This document shows, piece by piece, positions 49,905-59,744 of a stretch of 64,000 nt of DNA (positions within the stretch are counted from its first letter, which is position 1; each line of letters opens with the position of its first letter). Source of the DNA: Methanococcus aeolicus Nankai-3 (GTDB taxonomy: Archaea > AGJL01 > Methanococci > Methanococcales > Methanococcaceae). The stretch spans positions 1,201,189 to 1,265,188 of the forward strand of contig NC_009635.1 in NCBI RefSeq assembly GCF_000017185.1. Direction: 5' to 3'. The notes beneath the pieces are model-generated. The model saw only the letters and a list, made by a program, of their open reading frames with translations. It was not told where the DNA came from and made no database searches. Made by a program: the position numbers and the translations under genes.

Positions 49905-50084
49905 GTAAATCGACGGATACATCTGGTATAATTCCAAATAAATAATAAAGACCGAATTATGTTTTTTAATTATTACTATTGGTTTTATGCCATTAGTATG
50001 GTATGTTCAAAAAGTTGTTCTTTAATGTCCTAAAATGTTCCTGAACTACTCTATTTTGAACATAATCTGTAAATGTTGATTTAC
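49905..50084. repeat. Family-2 mini-element, 180 bases, degenerate
   Basis: It starts GTAAATCGACGGATAC and ends GTAAATGTTGATTTAC. The termini agree with the copies at 28056 and 28269; the flanks (ATTA, CATA) are weaker. It lies in the 320-base gap between fni and the RNase J gene, where no gene is seen. Confidence 0.45.
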
Positions 50085-50211
50085 CATATTTATAATATAT
50101 ATGTGTAAAAAAGAACAAAAAACACAGCAAATAAAAATTAGAGAAATATAAAATATAAAGAAATATAAAATTTATTATAAACAGATATATTATATGAAAA
50201 GAAGTGATAAT

Positions 50212-51558
50212 ATGCAATTAGAAGTAGTAGCAATAGGGGGATATGAGGAGGTCGGAAGAAATATGACGGCCGTAAATGTCGATGGGGAAATAATTATATT
50301 CGATATAGGTTTAAGGCTAGATAGAGTAATGATACATGAGGATACTGATGTATCAAAAATGCACAGTTTAAATTTAATTGAAATGGGGATTATTCCAGAC
50401 GATACTGTAATGAAAAACATAGAGGGGGAAGTTAAGGCAATAGTTTTGTCCCATGGACACCTTGACCACATAGGGGCAATTACAAAATTAGCCCACAGAT
50501 ATAACGCCCCAATTATCGGGACGCCGTATACCTTGGAATTGGTAAAAAGGGAAATATTAAGTGAAAGAAAATTTGATATAAGAAACCCACTTATTACCCT
50601 TAATGCAAAAGATACAATGGATTTAACTTCCAATTTATCCCTTGAATTTGTAAAGGCCACACACAGTATTCCCGACGCAGTATTGCCAGTTTTACATACG
50701 CCTTATGGTGCTGTATTGTATGGGAATGATTTTAAATTTGATAATATTCCTATCGTTGGCGAAAGACCTGATTATAGGGCTTTAAAAAGAGTTGGTAAAA
50801 AAGGAGTATTATGTATGATTTCGGAGAGCACCAGAGTAGATTTTGAAGGTAAAACTCCATCGGAGGGACATGCAGCAAATCTTTTAAAGAACGATTTGTT
50901 ATGGACAGATAATGAGAAAAATGGAGTTGTAATTACTACATTTTCATCACATATCGCAAGAATTAAATCTATAACAGATATTGCCGAAAGAATGGGGAGA
51001 ACCCCAGTATTAATTGGTAGGTCAATGTCAAAATATTGTGGTATTGCAGAGGATATAGGAATAGTAAAATTCCCTGAAAATACTAGAATGGCAGGAGACC
51101 CAACATCTGTTGAAAGAACGCTAAATCAAGTGATGAAAGATGGAAAAGAAAAATATTTATTGGTAGTTACCGGACATCAAGGAGAGGAAGGAGCAGTTCT
51201 TTCAAGGATGGCTACAAACAAACTACCATTTAGATTTGAGAAATATGACCAAGTTGTATTTTCCGCAGATGTAATTCCAAATCCTATGAATGCGGCACAA
51301 AGATATTTATTGGAAGCTAGATTGGGATTAATGGGAGTAAGATTGTTTAAAGGAGCGCATGTTTCAGGACACGCAGCAAAAGAAGACCATAGAGATATGT
51401 TAAGATGGTTAAATCCAGAACATATAATTCCTGCACATGGTGATTTTAATCTTACTTCAAAATATGCAAAATTAGCAGAGGAAGAAGGATATAGATTGGG
51501 AGAAGATGTCCATCTTTTAAGAAATGGACAAAGTTTGAATTTTGAAAGAATTATGTGA
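50212..51558 (+). CDS. Ribonuclease J (beta-CASP metallo-beta-lactamase)
   Basis: 5'-3' exonuclease, possibly also endonuclease, of archaeal RNA turnover. 448 residues from ATG 50212, which has AAGTGATAAT upstream; the frame to 50194 lacks a site. Motifs: VLSHGHLDHIGAI (about 84-96) with the HxHxDH metal site, THSIPDAV, VLYGNDFKFD, the beta-CASP motifs ISESTR and FSSHIARI, VTGHQGEEGAVLSRM, and the C-terminal HVSGHAAKEDH and IPAHGDF. Orthologous to MJ0861 by sequence type and position between fni and idsA. Confidence 0.92.
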   Translation: MQLEVVAIGGYEEVGRNMTAVNVDGEIIIFDIGLRLDRVMIHEDTDVSKMHSLNLIEMGIIPDDTVMKNIEGEVKAIVLSHGHLDHIGAITKLAHRYNAPIIGTPYTLELVKREILSERKFDIRNPLITLNAKDTMDLTSNLSLEFVKATHSIPDAVLPVLHTPYGAVLYGNDFKFDNIPIVGERPDYRALKRVGKKGVLCMISESTRVDFEGKTPSEGHAANLLKNDLLWTDNEKNGVVITTFSSHIARIKSITDIAERMGRTPVLIGRSMSKYCGIAEDIGIVKFPENTRMAGDPTSVERTLNQVMKDGKEKYLLVVTGHQGEEGAVLSRMATNKLPFRFEKYDQVVFSADVIPNPMNAAQRYLLEARLGLMGVRLFKGAHVSGHAAKEDHRDMLRWLNPEHIIPAHGDFNLTSKYAKLAEEEGYRLGEDVHLLRNGQSLNFERIM

Positions 51559-51723
51559 TGTTATTTATATAATATAAATTATATTATGGTGTGTTCGGAG
51601 CTCCTTGCAGTAAAATAGATACTACAAATATATTGACATACTATGGAAAAACACAATATATATCCTATCTAATTTTTTAATAAATTTATATTTTTATCAT
51701 ATATTGCCATATGGGGTGAAATC

Positions 51724-52686
51724 ATGGAATTATTTGACAAAACCATATTATTGAAAATTGAGGAAGAATTAAATAGACAAGTAAATAAAGAAGGCAAGCT
51801 ATATGAAGCATCGAAACATCTTTTATTTGCAGGGGGTAAAAGAATTAGGCCTTATCTGTCTGTTTTAACCTATCTATTAAAGAAAGATGATATTGATGAG
51901 GTTCTAACCCCTGCTGTCTCTGTGGAATTAATCCATGGTTATTCCCTTATCCATGACGATATTATGGATAATGACAGTGAAAGGAGAGGAAAACCTACTG
52001 TTCATATAGTATATGGGGAACCTATTGCAATTCTTGCAGGGGATTTACTTAATACTTTGGCATTTAATGCAATTTCTCAAATGGAGAATTTAGAAAAGGC
52101 ACACGAAATATTAAAAATAGTAAGTAAAGCATCTGTGAAGGTTTGCGAAGGGCAGGCAACAGATATGGAATTCGAAGAAAGAGAAGTAATTCCTACAATT
52201 GATGAATATTTTGACATGATTTCAAAGAAGACAGGAGCATTAATTGTAGCACCTATTGAAATAGGGGCAGTAATGGCAGATTTTACCGAAGAAGAAAGAA
52301 AGGCAATATGCGAATATGCTAAAAGAATAGGTATGACATTCCAAATACAGGATGATGTTCTTGATTTAATCGGGGATAAAAATACCATTGGAAAACCAGT
52401 TGGAAGCGATATAGTGGAAGGTAAAAAAACTATTATGGTATTACATGCACTTCAAACACTTCCAGAGCCTGAAAAACAAAGGTTTTTAAAAATATTAGGA
52501 AATAGCAATGCAACAGATGAAGAAATTAAAGAAGCTATTGAAATGTTGGGCCCTTCTATTAATTATGCAAAAGATATTATGAAAACTGCCACAATAGAAG
52601 CAAAAGATTATTTAAAAATATTTGATGAAGAAAAAAGGAAAAGATTAGAAAATATCGCTGAGTTTATAATTGAACGGGTTTTCTAA
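51724..52686 (+). CDS. idsA: Geranylgeranyl/farnesyl diphosphate synthase
   Basis: Trans-prenyltransferase that builds C15 and C20 isoprenoid diphosphates for ether lipids. 320 residues: GGKRIRPYLSVL, first Asp-rich motif LIHDDIMDND (about 76-85), the short spacing of archaeal/type I enzymes, KKTGALI, and the second Asp motif FQIQDDVLDLIGD (about 207-219). The start follows GGGGTGAAATC. It works downstream of fni and upstream of GGGP synthase; all three are in the window. Confidence 0.93.
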   Translation: MELFDKTILLKIEEELNRQVNKEGKLYEASKHLLFAGGKRIRPYLSVLTYLLKKDDIDEVLTPAVSVELIHGYSLIHDDIMDNDSERRGKPTVHIVYGEPIAILAGDLLNTLAFNAISQMENLEKAHEILKIVSKASVKVCEGQATDMEFEEREVIPTIDEYFDMISKKTGALIVAPIEIGAVMADFTEEERKAICEYAKRIGMTFQIQDDVLDLIGDKNTIGKPVGSDIVEGKKTIMVLHALQTLPEPEKQRFLKILGNSNATDEEIKEAIEMLGPSINYAKDIMKTATIEAKDYLKIFDEEKRKRLENIAEFIIERVF

Positions 52687-52726
52687 AAATACATTAAATA
52701 TATATGTATATATTTTATTTTTTTTA

Positions 52727-53254
52727 CTATCTATCGTGCTCCCAATATATTGCATCCAACAATATGGCAACAGGAGCTCCCATAGTTTCAGCATAATCCG
52801 AGCCCAAACAAATATATTTATATGCTTCCTCAGGGGTTTTTGGGCAATAATATGGTATATCCACAGTTTCAAGTAATTTTTTAGTCCATTTCCCCATGGG
52901 TATTTGGGCAGGTATCTGTTCTTTTAATTCTCCCCTATGACTAATTATAAATAATATCGGGATATCATATATTTTGCAGAATGAACCAATGGCATTTATG
53001 CAATTTCCAAGTCCTGAATTTTGCATCAATATTGCCGTTCGTTTGTTTGCAAGGTGGGCACCCCCACAAATTCCAACAGCTTCTTCTTCTCTGGTGGCAA
53101 TTACATATTGTATGTCGCTTTCTTTTTTATTTTTTCCATCTTTTTTATTTTCAATTAATTTAATTAAATTATCTAAATTTGCACAGGGAACTCCTGCTAC
53201 AAACGATATTCCTGAATCAATTAGGGCGTTATAAACCGATTTACTGGCTTTCAT
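52727..53254 (-). CDS. comD: Sulfopyruvate decarboxylase, alpha subunit
   Basis: With ComE it decarboxylates sulfopyruvate to sulfoacetaldehyde in coenzyme M synthesis, using thiamine diphosphate. 175 residues, the pyrimidine-binding half of a TPP enzyme: GISFVAGVPCANLDNLI (about 14-30), the catalytic glutamate in YVIATREEEAVGICGGAHLA and AILMQNSGLGNCINAI. The start follows GAGGTAATACACT. In M. jannaschii comD and comE are adjacent, but no comE lies next to this gene. Confidence 0.9.
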   Translation of the reverse strand: MKASKSVYNALIDSGISFVAGVPCANLDNLIKLIENKKDGKNKKESDIQYVIATREEEAVGICGGAHLANKRTAILMQNSGLGNCINAIGSFCKIYDIPILFIISHRGELKEQIPAQIPMGKWTKKLLETVDIPYYCPKTPEEAYKYICLGSDYAETMGAPVAILLDAIYWEHDR

Positions 53255-53339
53255 AGTGTATTACCTCGATTATATAATATATAAATATATGTGTAGTTAA
53301 ACAATAAATAACCAATATAAAATAAACAATTGTGATATA

Positions 53340-54689
53340 ATGAATTTAAAAACATTAAAAATATTCATAGAAGGATATGGTTGCACACTTAACACAGCAG
53401 ATACAAACATAATAAATAATTCTATAAAGAAATTTAAGAACTTTATTATTGTAAATAATTTAGATGATGCCGATATTGTGGTCATAAACACTTGTGTTGT
53501 TAGGTTAGAAACAGAGCACAAAATGATTTCGCGTATAAATTATATTAAATCATTAAATAAATACATTGTTATAGCTGGCTGTATGCCGAAGGCACTAAAA
53601 AAGAAAGCCGAGAAAATAAATCCAGATATATTAATAATGCCAAAAGAGGCACATCTTATAGGGGATATAATATATAATTATTTTAAAAATAATATAGGTA
53701 ATGAAAATAATGCCGATAATAAAATAGAGGACAGTATGAAATGTGGGGAGCTCCCTCATAATCAGGCTTCATCCAGTGGCAACTATAACGACATTGATAA
53801 TAAACTAACCCAATTAAAACCAAATAATTTAATAATGCCATTACCTATATCGGAAGGATGCACTGGAAAATGCACATATTGTATCGTAAAAATAGCAAGG
53901 GGTAGATTGGCCTCATATAATCCCGATAAAATAATAAATAAAGCAAAAGAATTTGTAGATAATGGAGTAAAACAGATGTTAATTACTTCGCAGGATACGG
54001 CATGTTATGGATTTGATAAAAACACTACGCTACCAACATTATTAAATGAAATATGCCAAATTAAAGGAGATTTCAACATAAGAATAGGAATGATGCATGC
54101 TAAAAATGTCCCTATGATTATCGATGAATTGATAGACCGTTATAAAGATGATAAAATTACAAAATTTTTCCACCTTCCAATCCAAAGTGGAGATGATGAT
54201 GTTTTAAGGGCAATGAAAAGAGAATATACTGTTGATGAATATATGGACATTGCAATGGAATTTAAACGAAAAATAAAGGATTTAAACTTTAACACTGATG
54301 TTATTGTGGGGTTCCCAACTGAAACAGAGGATAATTTTAATAATACAATAGAATTATTAAAAAAATTAAAGCCTGATGCAATACATGGGGCAAAATATAC
54401 TCAACGAAAAGGAACAGAGGCAGATAGATTAAAACAAGTAGATACCAAAATACGAAAGGAGAGAATGAAGATATTGGATAAATTAAGAAAAGAATTTAGT
54501 CTGGAAAATCATGAGAAATATGTTGGAAAAATTATGCCTTGTCTCATTGTTGGAAAAAATGAGGGTATAACTCACAACTGTAAAACTGTAAAATTTGAAA
54601 ATTGTGAAGATGTTAAAATAGGGGAATTTAGAAAAATAAAAATAAAAGAGGCTTTAACATTTGGTTTATATGGGGAAATAATTAATTAA
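53340..54689 (+). CDS. tRNA t6A37 methylthiotransferase (MtaB/CDKAL1 type)
   Basis: Radical SAM enzyme that adds a methylthio group to t6A37 of tRNA. 449 residues: N-terminal MTTase domain with cluster cysteines in IEGYGCTLNTAD, VINTCVVR and IAGCMPKAL; radical SAM cluster GCTGKCTYCIVKIARG (CxxxCxxC, about 179-194); a C-terminal TRAM-like part. An acidic, Asn-rich linker (about 115-160) separates the first two domains. The start follows TGTGATATA. Divergent from comD. Confidence 0.9.
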   Translation: MNLKTLKIFIEGYGCTLNTADTNIINNSIKKFKNFIIVNNLDDADIVVINTCVVRLETEHKMISRINYIKSLNKYIVIAGCMPKALKKKAEKINPDILIMPKEAHLIGDIIYNYFKNNIGNENNADNKIEDSMKCGELPHNQASSSGNYNDIDNKLTQLKPNNLIMPLPISEGCTGKCTYCIVKIARGRLASYNPDKIINKAKEFVDNGVKQMLITSQDTACYGFDKNTTLPTLLNEICQIKGDFNIRIGMMHAKNVPMIIDELIDRYKDDKITKFFHLPIQSGDDDVLRAMKREYTVDEYMDIAMEFKRKIKDLNFNTDVIVGFPTETEDNFNNTIELLKKLKPDAIHGAKYTQRKGTEADRLKQVDTKIRKERMKILDKLRKEFSLENHEKYVGKIMPCLIVGKNEGITHNCKTVKFENCEDVKIGEFRKIKIKEALTFGLYGEIIN

Positions 54690-54762
54690 AAAATTAAAAA
54701 CAAAAGTAAGAAATTAAAAGTAAGAAATAGAATTGATTTGATATTATACTTATTTAAATATT

Positions 54763-56655
54763 TTATCTAAATATTGGCTGTAATGAGCAATATAAAGGCA
54801 AACTTAATGGCCTGTATGGGAATCCTTTGGTTTCTTCTTTTATTTTTTCGATTAACTCTTCAACAGTCAAATTTTCCTTAACTGGCTTTTTTAATGTGGA
54901 TTTTTCTCTTATTGTGGTTGTTAATATATTATTCTCAACCTCTTTATCCCCTATAACTATAACAAATGGCACCCAGTCCTTACCAGCATTTCTTATTTTT
55001 TTACCGACACTTTCTTCTCTATCGTCAAAGTCTGCTCTTATTCCGTTTTCTCTTAGTTTTTTGGCAACTGATAGGGCATATTCAGAATGTGCATCAGCCA
55101 CAGGTATTACTCTTGCCTGTATTGGGGATAACCAAACTGGCAACATTGGTGGAGCTCCTGCATCTGCATCTAATGAAGCCTTTTCCAAAAGTCCGCATAA
55201 TACTCTTTCTATACTTCCAGTTGGGGAACAGTGAAGTATGACTGGATAGGTTTTTTCATTTCCATCATGCACAACTATATTGAATCTTTTTGCACTTTCA
55301 ACATCAATTTGAACAGTTGGATTTTCAATAGGTCTTCCAAAGCTATCTATAACAGCCATATCTACTTTTCCTACCCAGTAGTGTTTTCTTTCTGGAATCA
55401 ATTCAAGAATTACATCTTTTCCATATTTTTCTTTATATTCTTTTGCCACTTTAAAGAACCATTCTTTATTTTCTTCAAAGAAATCCTCTGTAAATCTAAA
55501 TATTGTAGAATATGGCGTATTAAGGTCATCTCCTGTTTTTAAGCACATCCAGAATTGATTTTCAAATTCCTCTATTGTCTGTTTGGTATCTTTACAAACA
55601 GTATGCATATCTGGCATGGTGAAGCCCCTAAGCCTTTTTAATCCTACGAGCTCCCCTCTTTGTTCATATCTAAAACTGTATGTGCTGAGCTCATATAATT
55701 TTAAAGGCAAATGTTTTGGAAGTATGTACATATCCTTTTTCATCATAAATTGTCCAAAACATGCCGCAAATCTAAGCATTAAATCCTTGTTTCCCTGTTT
55801 AAATCTGTACTGTCTTTCTCCAAATTTATCTGCATGTTCTTTTATTGCTTTATTTCCCAAATCATACATTACAGGTGTTTCAACAGGCATACCGTTGTTT
55901 TCTACAACCATATTATAAACATAATCCTGCAAAAGGTCTCTTATGAGTTTCCCCTTTGGATACCATCTAAAATGTCCGGCATCGGAAGAAGGTTCATAGT
56001 CGCAGATTTCTTTTTCCGTAATAAATTTAACATGTGGTGGCTCTATATCCTTTTCTTTACCTCCATGCTTTATTCCCATTTCATGCATGGCTACGGATTT
56101 TAAACCTTTATCTTTTAATTTTTTAACCTTTTTTTCATCTAATTCTTTTAATCCTTCCTCTCCTTTTTCTCCATCAAGGATGTAGAATTTATTTTTGGGT
56201 CTGTCTTTTGCCTCCGTTTCTCCTTTTTCCTCTTTCCGTTCTGTGGTTATTTTTCTAGATAATTCACTTAATGGATGTCCTTTACAGCTAATCTTAAATG
56301 ATTTATACCAGCCAAATGGAGCTCTCAAAACAGAATAATTTTTTTGTTTTAATTCTTCTTCAATTTTCTGTAAAACTTCTTTTGCAACCTTTGGGGAGCT
56401 TAACTCACTTGATAAATGGGCATAAGGATAAACAACCACATTATTAATTTTTAAGTTTTCGGCTGTTTTTATTATCTCATCTACTGTATTATATATTACA
56501 TTTTGCGGATTTTCTTCATCCTCTTTCTCAACAGCCATAAAAACAGTTAAACATTCCTCCATTTTTCCATTTAATATGTCTGTATCTTCTGCAATTTTTG
56601 TTTTTTGTTTTGCTTCAAATTCCAAATAATCTGAGTGAATCAATAAAACTTTCAA
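54763..56655 (-). CDS. thrS: Threonyl-tRNA synthetase, archaeal type
   Basis: Charges tRNA-Thr. 630 residues: an N-terminal archaeal editing domain related to D-Tyr deacylase (MKVLLIHSDYLEFEAKQKT; KINNVVVYPYAHLSS), a class II catalytic core (motif 2 TYSFRYEQRGELVGLKRLRGFTMPDMH in parts, motif 3 PVILHCSPTGSIERVLCGLLE) and an anticodon-binding domain (LPVWLSPIQARVIPV; KIRNAGKDWVPFVIVIGDKEV). The best start is TTG 56655, preceded by GAGGGATAA. One GGAGCTCC lies at about 55151. Confidence 0.94.
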   Translation of the reverse strand: MKVLLIHSDYLEFEAKQKTKIAEDTDILNGKMEECLTVFMAVEKEDEENPQNVIYNTVDEIIKTAENLKINNVVVYPYAHLSSELSSPKVAKEVLQKIEEELKQKNYSVLRAPFGWYKSFKISCKGHPLSELSRKITTERKEEKGETEAKDRPKNKFYILDGEKGEEGLKELDEKKVKKLKDKGLKSVAMHEMGIKHGGKEKDIEPPHVKFITEKEICDYEPSSDAGHFRWYPKGKLIRDLLQDYVYNMVVENNGMPVETPVMYDLGNKAIKEHADKFGERQYRFKQGNKDLMLRFAACFGQFMMKKDMYILPKHLPLKLYELSTYSFRYEQRGELVGLKRLRGFTMPDMHTVCKDTKQTIEEFENQFWMCLKTGDDLNTPYSTIFRFTEDFFEENKEWFFKVAKEYKEKYGKDVILELIPERKHYWVGKVDMAVIDSFGRPIENPTVQIDVESAKRFNIVVHDGNEKTYPVILHCSPTGSIERVLCGLLEKASLDADAGAPPMLPVWLSPIQARVIPVADAHSEYALSVAKKLRENGIRADFDDREESVGKKIRNAGKDWVPFVIVIGDKEVENNILTTTIREKSTLKKPVKENLTVEELIEKIKEETKGFPYRPLSLPLYCSLQPIFR

Positions 56656-56778
56656 ATTATCCCTCTTATAAAATTTGTCATGGTTATAAAATTATAGTTA
56701 TTTTAAAAATATATGCGTTTCAATTATATAAACTTTATAAACTTTAAATTATTTAAAAAAAAGAAATATGTAATTATA

Positions 56779-56867
56779 GTCAATCTTCGGTCGTTTTCAC
56801 TAAACTGTATCAAAACTCCGAAGGAGTTTTTACGATAGGACAAATAAAAGATAGTTATTGAACTTAC
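56779..56867 (+). repeat. Family-1 mini-element, degraded, 89 bases
   Basis: The left end GTCAATCTTCGGTCGTTTTCACTAAA (in parts) is good; the right end GTTATTGAACTTAC is decayed. TATA flanks on both sides. Internal palindrome AAAACTCC-GAA-GGAGTTTT (56812-56830) occupies the same place, with the same flanks, as AAAATCGC-AAA-GCGATTTT in the copy at 13501. Confidence 0.6.
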
Positions 56868-56918
56868 TATATTGCTTGGAGCTCCATAATATATGCAAAA
56901 TATAAATATAAATATATA

Positions 56919-57173
56919 TTATTCATCCATTCTTTGAGTTCTTCGCACCGTAAATGCAAAAAATGCTGGAAGAACAGCACCGCCCAATATGGCTTCTGTT
57001 AATGCCACATCGGGAGCAAGAAGGGAGCTAAATATATATGCCAAGCCCAAACCCCCTAAACCAGTTAGCACCACACATTTTATTAAATCTTTTTCAAGGA
57101 GAGCTCCGACATAGGATAATATTACCAATAACAATATCCCTATGTCCATAATTAAACTATAATTAAAATCCAT
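56919..57173 (-). CDS. ehbD: Energy-converting hydrogenase B subunit D
   Basis: 84-residue membrane subunit with two to three spans, related to MbhD/DUF4040 parts of antiporter-like hydrogenase modules: LVILSYVGALLEKDLIKCVVLTGLGGLGLAYIFSSLLAPDVALTEAILGG (about 16-66, e.g. APDVALTEAILGG, the conserved signature). Ehb uses the ion gradient to drive ferredoxin reduction for CO2 fixation, which would feed the CO dehydrogenase of this window. The start follows GGTGATTATAAT. Directly downstream of ehbC. Confidence 0.82.
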   Translation of the reverse strand: MDFNYSLIMDIGILLLVILSYVGALLEKDLIKCVVLTGLGGLGLAYIFSSLLAPDVALTEAILGGAVLPAFFAFTVRRTQRMDE

Positions 57174-57247
57174 ATTATAATCACCTATAAGCCCACATGC
57201 ACATATATAATATATGTAAATTATTTTAATAATTGGTAAATGATATG

Positions 57248-57538
57248 TTAATTAGTTTCCTTTAATTCATCATAATAATCTCCATTGGCAATTGCATGAG
57301 CTGCAAATGGACATAGAATTAAATATATTAATGCCAATAATGGCTGATTTAATACTAATAATATGACAATACAGGCAATATCTACAACTCCCGCAATGTG
57401 AAGTCGTGCATAAACCATATTTTTGCCATCTTTTTGAATCCAAAGTCTGACTGATGCTATAAGTATCCCCAATGAACATATTATTAAAACAATATCTTTA
57501 ACAATATTTATGTTAACAAATGTATATATATCAATCAT
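57248..57538 (-). CDS. ehbC: Energy-converting hydrogenase B subunit C
   Basis: 96-residue membrane subunit related to MnhG/PhaG: IVLIICSLGILIASVRLWIQKDGKNMVYARLHIAGVVDIACIVILLVL in parts, with the signature YARLHIAGVVDIA at about 45-57. Start 57538 has GGTGTAATT; the frame to 57586 does not. ehbD follows after 74 bases. The rest of Ehb is not in the window; the dispersed arrangement is known in Methanococcales. Confidence 0.8.
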   Translation of the reverse strand: MIDIYTFVNINIVKDIVLIICSLGILIASVRLWIQKDGKNMVYARLHIAGVVDIACIVILLVLNQPLLALIYLILCPFAAHAIANGDYYDELKETN

Positions 57539-57720
57539 AATTACACCAAATCCAACAATATTAATTATATTATCATTATTAATCATTATAGTTTTTACAT
57601 ATAAATATTTAATGGAAAGTTATTGATGTATTATATATTATTATATGTTAATATTGTATATGATTAATAGCAATATGATTTAATAGGAGCTCCCACCCAT
57701 TTAAAAATTAAATAGTTAAA

Positions 57721-57761
57721 TAAAATCCTTTTAGGATTTTATACAAAATCGAAGATTTTGT
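57721..57761. repeat. Two tandem three-base-loop palindromes
   Basis: TAAAATCCT-TTT-AGGATTTTA (57721-57741) and ACAAAATC-GAA-GATTTTGT (57743-57761), about 65-100 bases before the aminotransferase start. A GGAGCTCC lies at about 57686. Not inside a recognised mini-element, so the palindromes occur independently of it. Confidence 0.75.
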
Positions 57762-57824
57762 AAATAAATAATATTAATTAGATAAATAATATATAGATTG
57801 ACATATGTAATATGTGGTGAAATT

Positions 57825-58952
57825 ATGATTTCCAACAGATGTAAAAACATAGAACCTTCGGAAATAAGGAAAATATTTAATATGGCTACAAAGGATTCTA
57901 TAAATTTAGGAATTGGAGAGCCAGATTTTGACACTCCACAACATATAGTTGAGGGAGCAAAAAAAGCACTTGACGAAGGTAAAACACATTACACACCAAA
58001 CAATGGAATACCGGAGCTCCGCGAAGCAATATCCCATAAATTAAAAATTGATAATAATTTAGATGTAGATGCCAACAATATTATCACAACATGCGGAGCT
58101 TCTGAGGCTTTAATGCTTTCCCTTATGACACTGGTTAATAAAGGAGATGAGGTTTTAATATCAAATCCTGGTTTTGTATCCTATAATAGTTTAACGCAAT
58201 TATGCGAAGGAAATATTATCCCGATGAAATTAGATGAAAAATTTAACATTGACATTGAAGAAGTCAAAAACAGCATCACAAATAAAACAAAATGTATAAT
58301 GTTAAATTCGCCTGCAAATCCAACCGGTAAGGTTATGGATAAAAGCGAGATAAAAGCAATATGTGATATAGCAGAGGATAACAATATAATTATAATATCC
58401 GATGAAATTTATGAAAAAATAATATATGATAAAAAACATTATTCTCCTATGGAGTTTACAGATAATTGCATACTTATAAATGGTTTTTCAAAATCTCATG
58501 CTATGACTGGTTGGAGAATTGGATATATAGGAATTAATGAGAATTTAAATAAAAAATATGATTTAATAGAAAATATGACTAAAATACATCAATATGGATT
58601 TGCCTGTGCAACTTCATTTGCTCAATATGGAGCTTTGGAGGCATTAACTGGGAGTCAAAATTGTGTTAATGAAATGTTAAATGAATTTAGGAGAAGAAGA
58701 GATTTAATGGTAAATGGATTAAAAAATACCTTTAAATTAACTGTTCCAGATGGGGCATTTTATGTATTTCCAAATGTTGAAGAATATGACAATGGAATGG
58801 AAATATCTCAAAAATTAATTGAAAATAATATTTTATGTGTTCCCGGCATTGCATTTGGTAGTGGCGGGGAAAATTATGTTAGATTTTCTTATGCTACAAA
58901 ATATGAGGATATAGAAAAAGCGTTGGAAATAATAAATAATTTATTTGAATAA
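57825..58952 (+). CDS. Aminotransferase, class I/II (aspartate aminotransferase-like)
   Basis: 375-residue PLP enzyme of fold type I. Motifs: INLGIGEPDFDTPQHI (about 29-44), THYTPNNGIPELREAI, ITTCGASEALMLSL, NSPANPTGKV (about 166-175), ISDEIYEKIIYD and the PLP lysine in NGFSKSHAMTGWRIGYIG (about 225-242), which closes with the arginine that binds the alpha-carboxylate. The start 57825 follows GGTGAAATT; the frame to 57798 has none. Substrate could be aspartate, aromatic or other amino acids. Confidence 0.88.
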   Translation: MISNRCKNIEPSEIRKIFNMATKDSINLGIGEPDFDTPQHIVEGAKKALDEGKTHYTPNNGIPELREAISHKLKIDNNLDVDANNIITTCGASEALMLSLMTLVNKGDEVLISNPGFVSYNSLTQLCEGNIIPMKLDEKFNIDIEEVKNSITNKTKCIMLNSPANPTGKVMDKSEIKAICDIAEDNNIIIISDEIYEKIIYDKKHYSPMEFTDNCILINGFSKSHAMTGWRIGYIGINENLNKKYDLIENMTKIHQYGFACATSFAQYGALEALTGSQNCVNEMLNEFRRRRDLMVNGLKNTFKLTVPDGAFYVFPNVEEYDNGMEISQKLIENNILCVPGIAFGSGGENYVRFSYATKYEDIEKALEIINNLFE

Positions 58953-59001
58953 TATGTCTATATAATCTTAAATAATATTATTAAATATGCTGGTGCGTTA
59001 A

Positions 59002-59475
59002 ATGGAAAATTCAAATTCAACAACTGGATTAAAAATACAATTAAAATCAAAAATAAAACCAACAGAAGATAGAGAAAAAGTAATAAAAGCTATGAAAAAC
59101 ATATTTACTGATGCAGAAATTGTAGTCCCCGAAACAGACAAAATATATATTACAGTAGAGGGAGAAGCAAAAAATATTGAAAGATTTAAAGAATTGATTA
59201 GAAGTCAGGCAATACTCGACACAGCCCGAAGTGTGCTCGAAAAAGGTTCAAAAGGAAACTACACAAAATTTAAAATAAACAAACAAGCAGCATATTCGGA
59301 AGTAGTTAATTTTGATAAAGACATACATGGCGGAATTTATGTAAAAATAATATGTTCCGATGAAGACGAACTAATAAAAGCAATAAAAGACATAGCTCCA
59401 AGAACGAAATATGGAAAAATAATAAATGAAGACGAAGAAATTGAAAATGAATATGAAAATAAAAATAAAAAATAG
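59002..59475 (+). CDS. UPF0201-type RNA-binding-like protein
   Basis: 157 residues. The family core is recognised: LQLKSKIKPTEDREKVIKAM-like start, NIFTDAEIVV, FKELIRSQAILDTARSVL (about 75-92) and TKFKINKQAAYSEVVNFD (about 100-118). Members have an L5-like fold and are thought to bind RNA; no reaction is known. The C-terminal 25 residues are a charged Glu/Asn/Lys tail. The ribosome site is GGTGCGTTAA. It follows the aminotransferase after 49 bases. Confidence 0.75.
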   Translation: MENSNSTTGLKIQLKSKIKPTEDREKVIKAMKNIFTDAEIVVPETDKIYITVEGEAKNIERFKELIRSQAILDTARSVLEKGSKGNYTKFKINKQAAYSEVVNFDKDIHGGIYVKIICSDEDELIKAIKDIAPRTKYGKIINEDEEIENEYENKNKK

Positions 59476-59557
59476 ATAGGGCAATAACTTTTTTTATTTA
59501 TTTTATTATTTTATAGTTTATTTTATTATGATAAATCGACGGACATTTGATATTATA

Positions 59558-59670
59558 GTAAGTTCAATAACTGTCATTTATCTGTCCTAAATATTAATTT
59601 CTTCATATTTTGATAAGGTGGAGAGATTAGCTTTAATTGGGCAGTTAGATGAAAATGTCCGAAGATTGGC
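59558..59670 (-). repeat. Family-1 mini-element, 113 bases, one decayed end
   Basis: The left end is decayed (GTAAGTTCAATAACTGTC); the right end AAATGTCCGAAGATTGGC is good. TATA before, TATA after. Just before it, 59531-59550 (ATAAATCGACGGACATTTG) is a solo family-2 end, so the two families lie side by side. Confidence 0.55.
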
Positions 59671-59744
59671 TATAAATATATCTCTGTTATTTTACCATAT
59701 TTTTTAATACTTACTTTTATATATTCAATTTACACGGTGATTTA

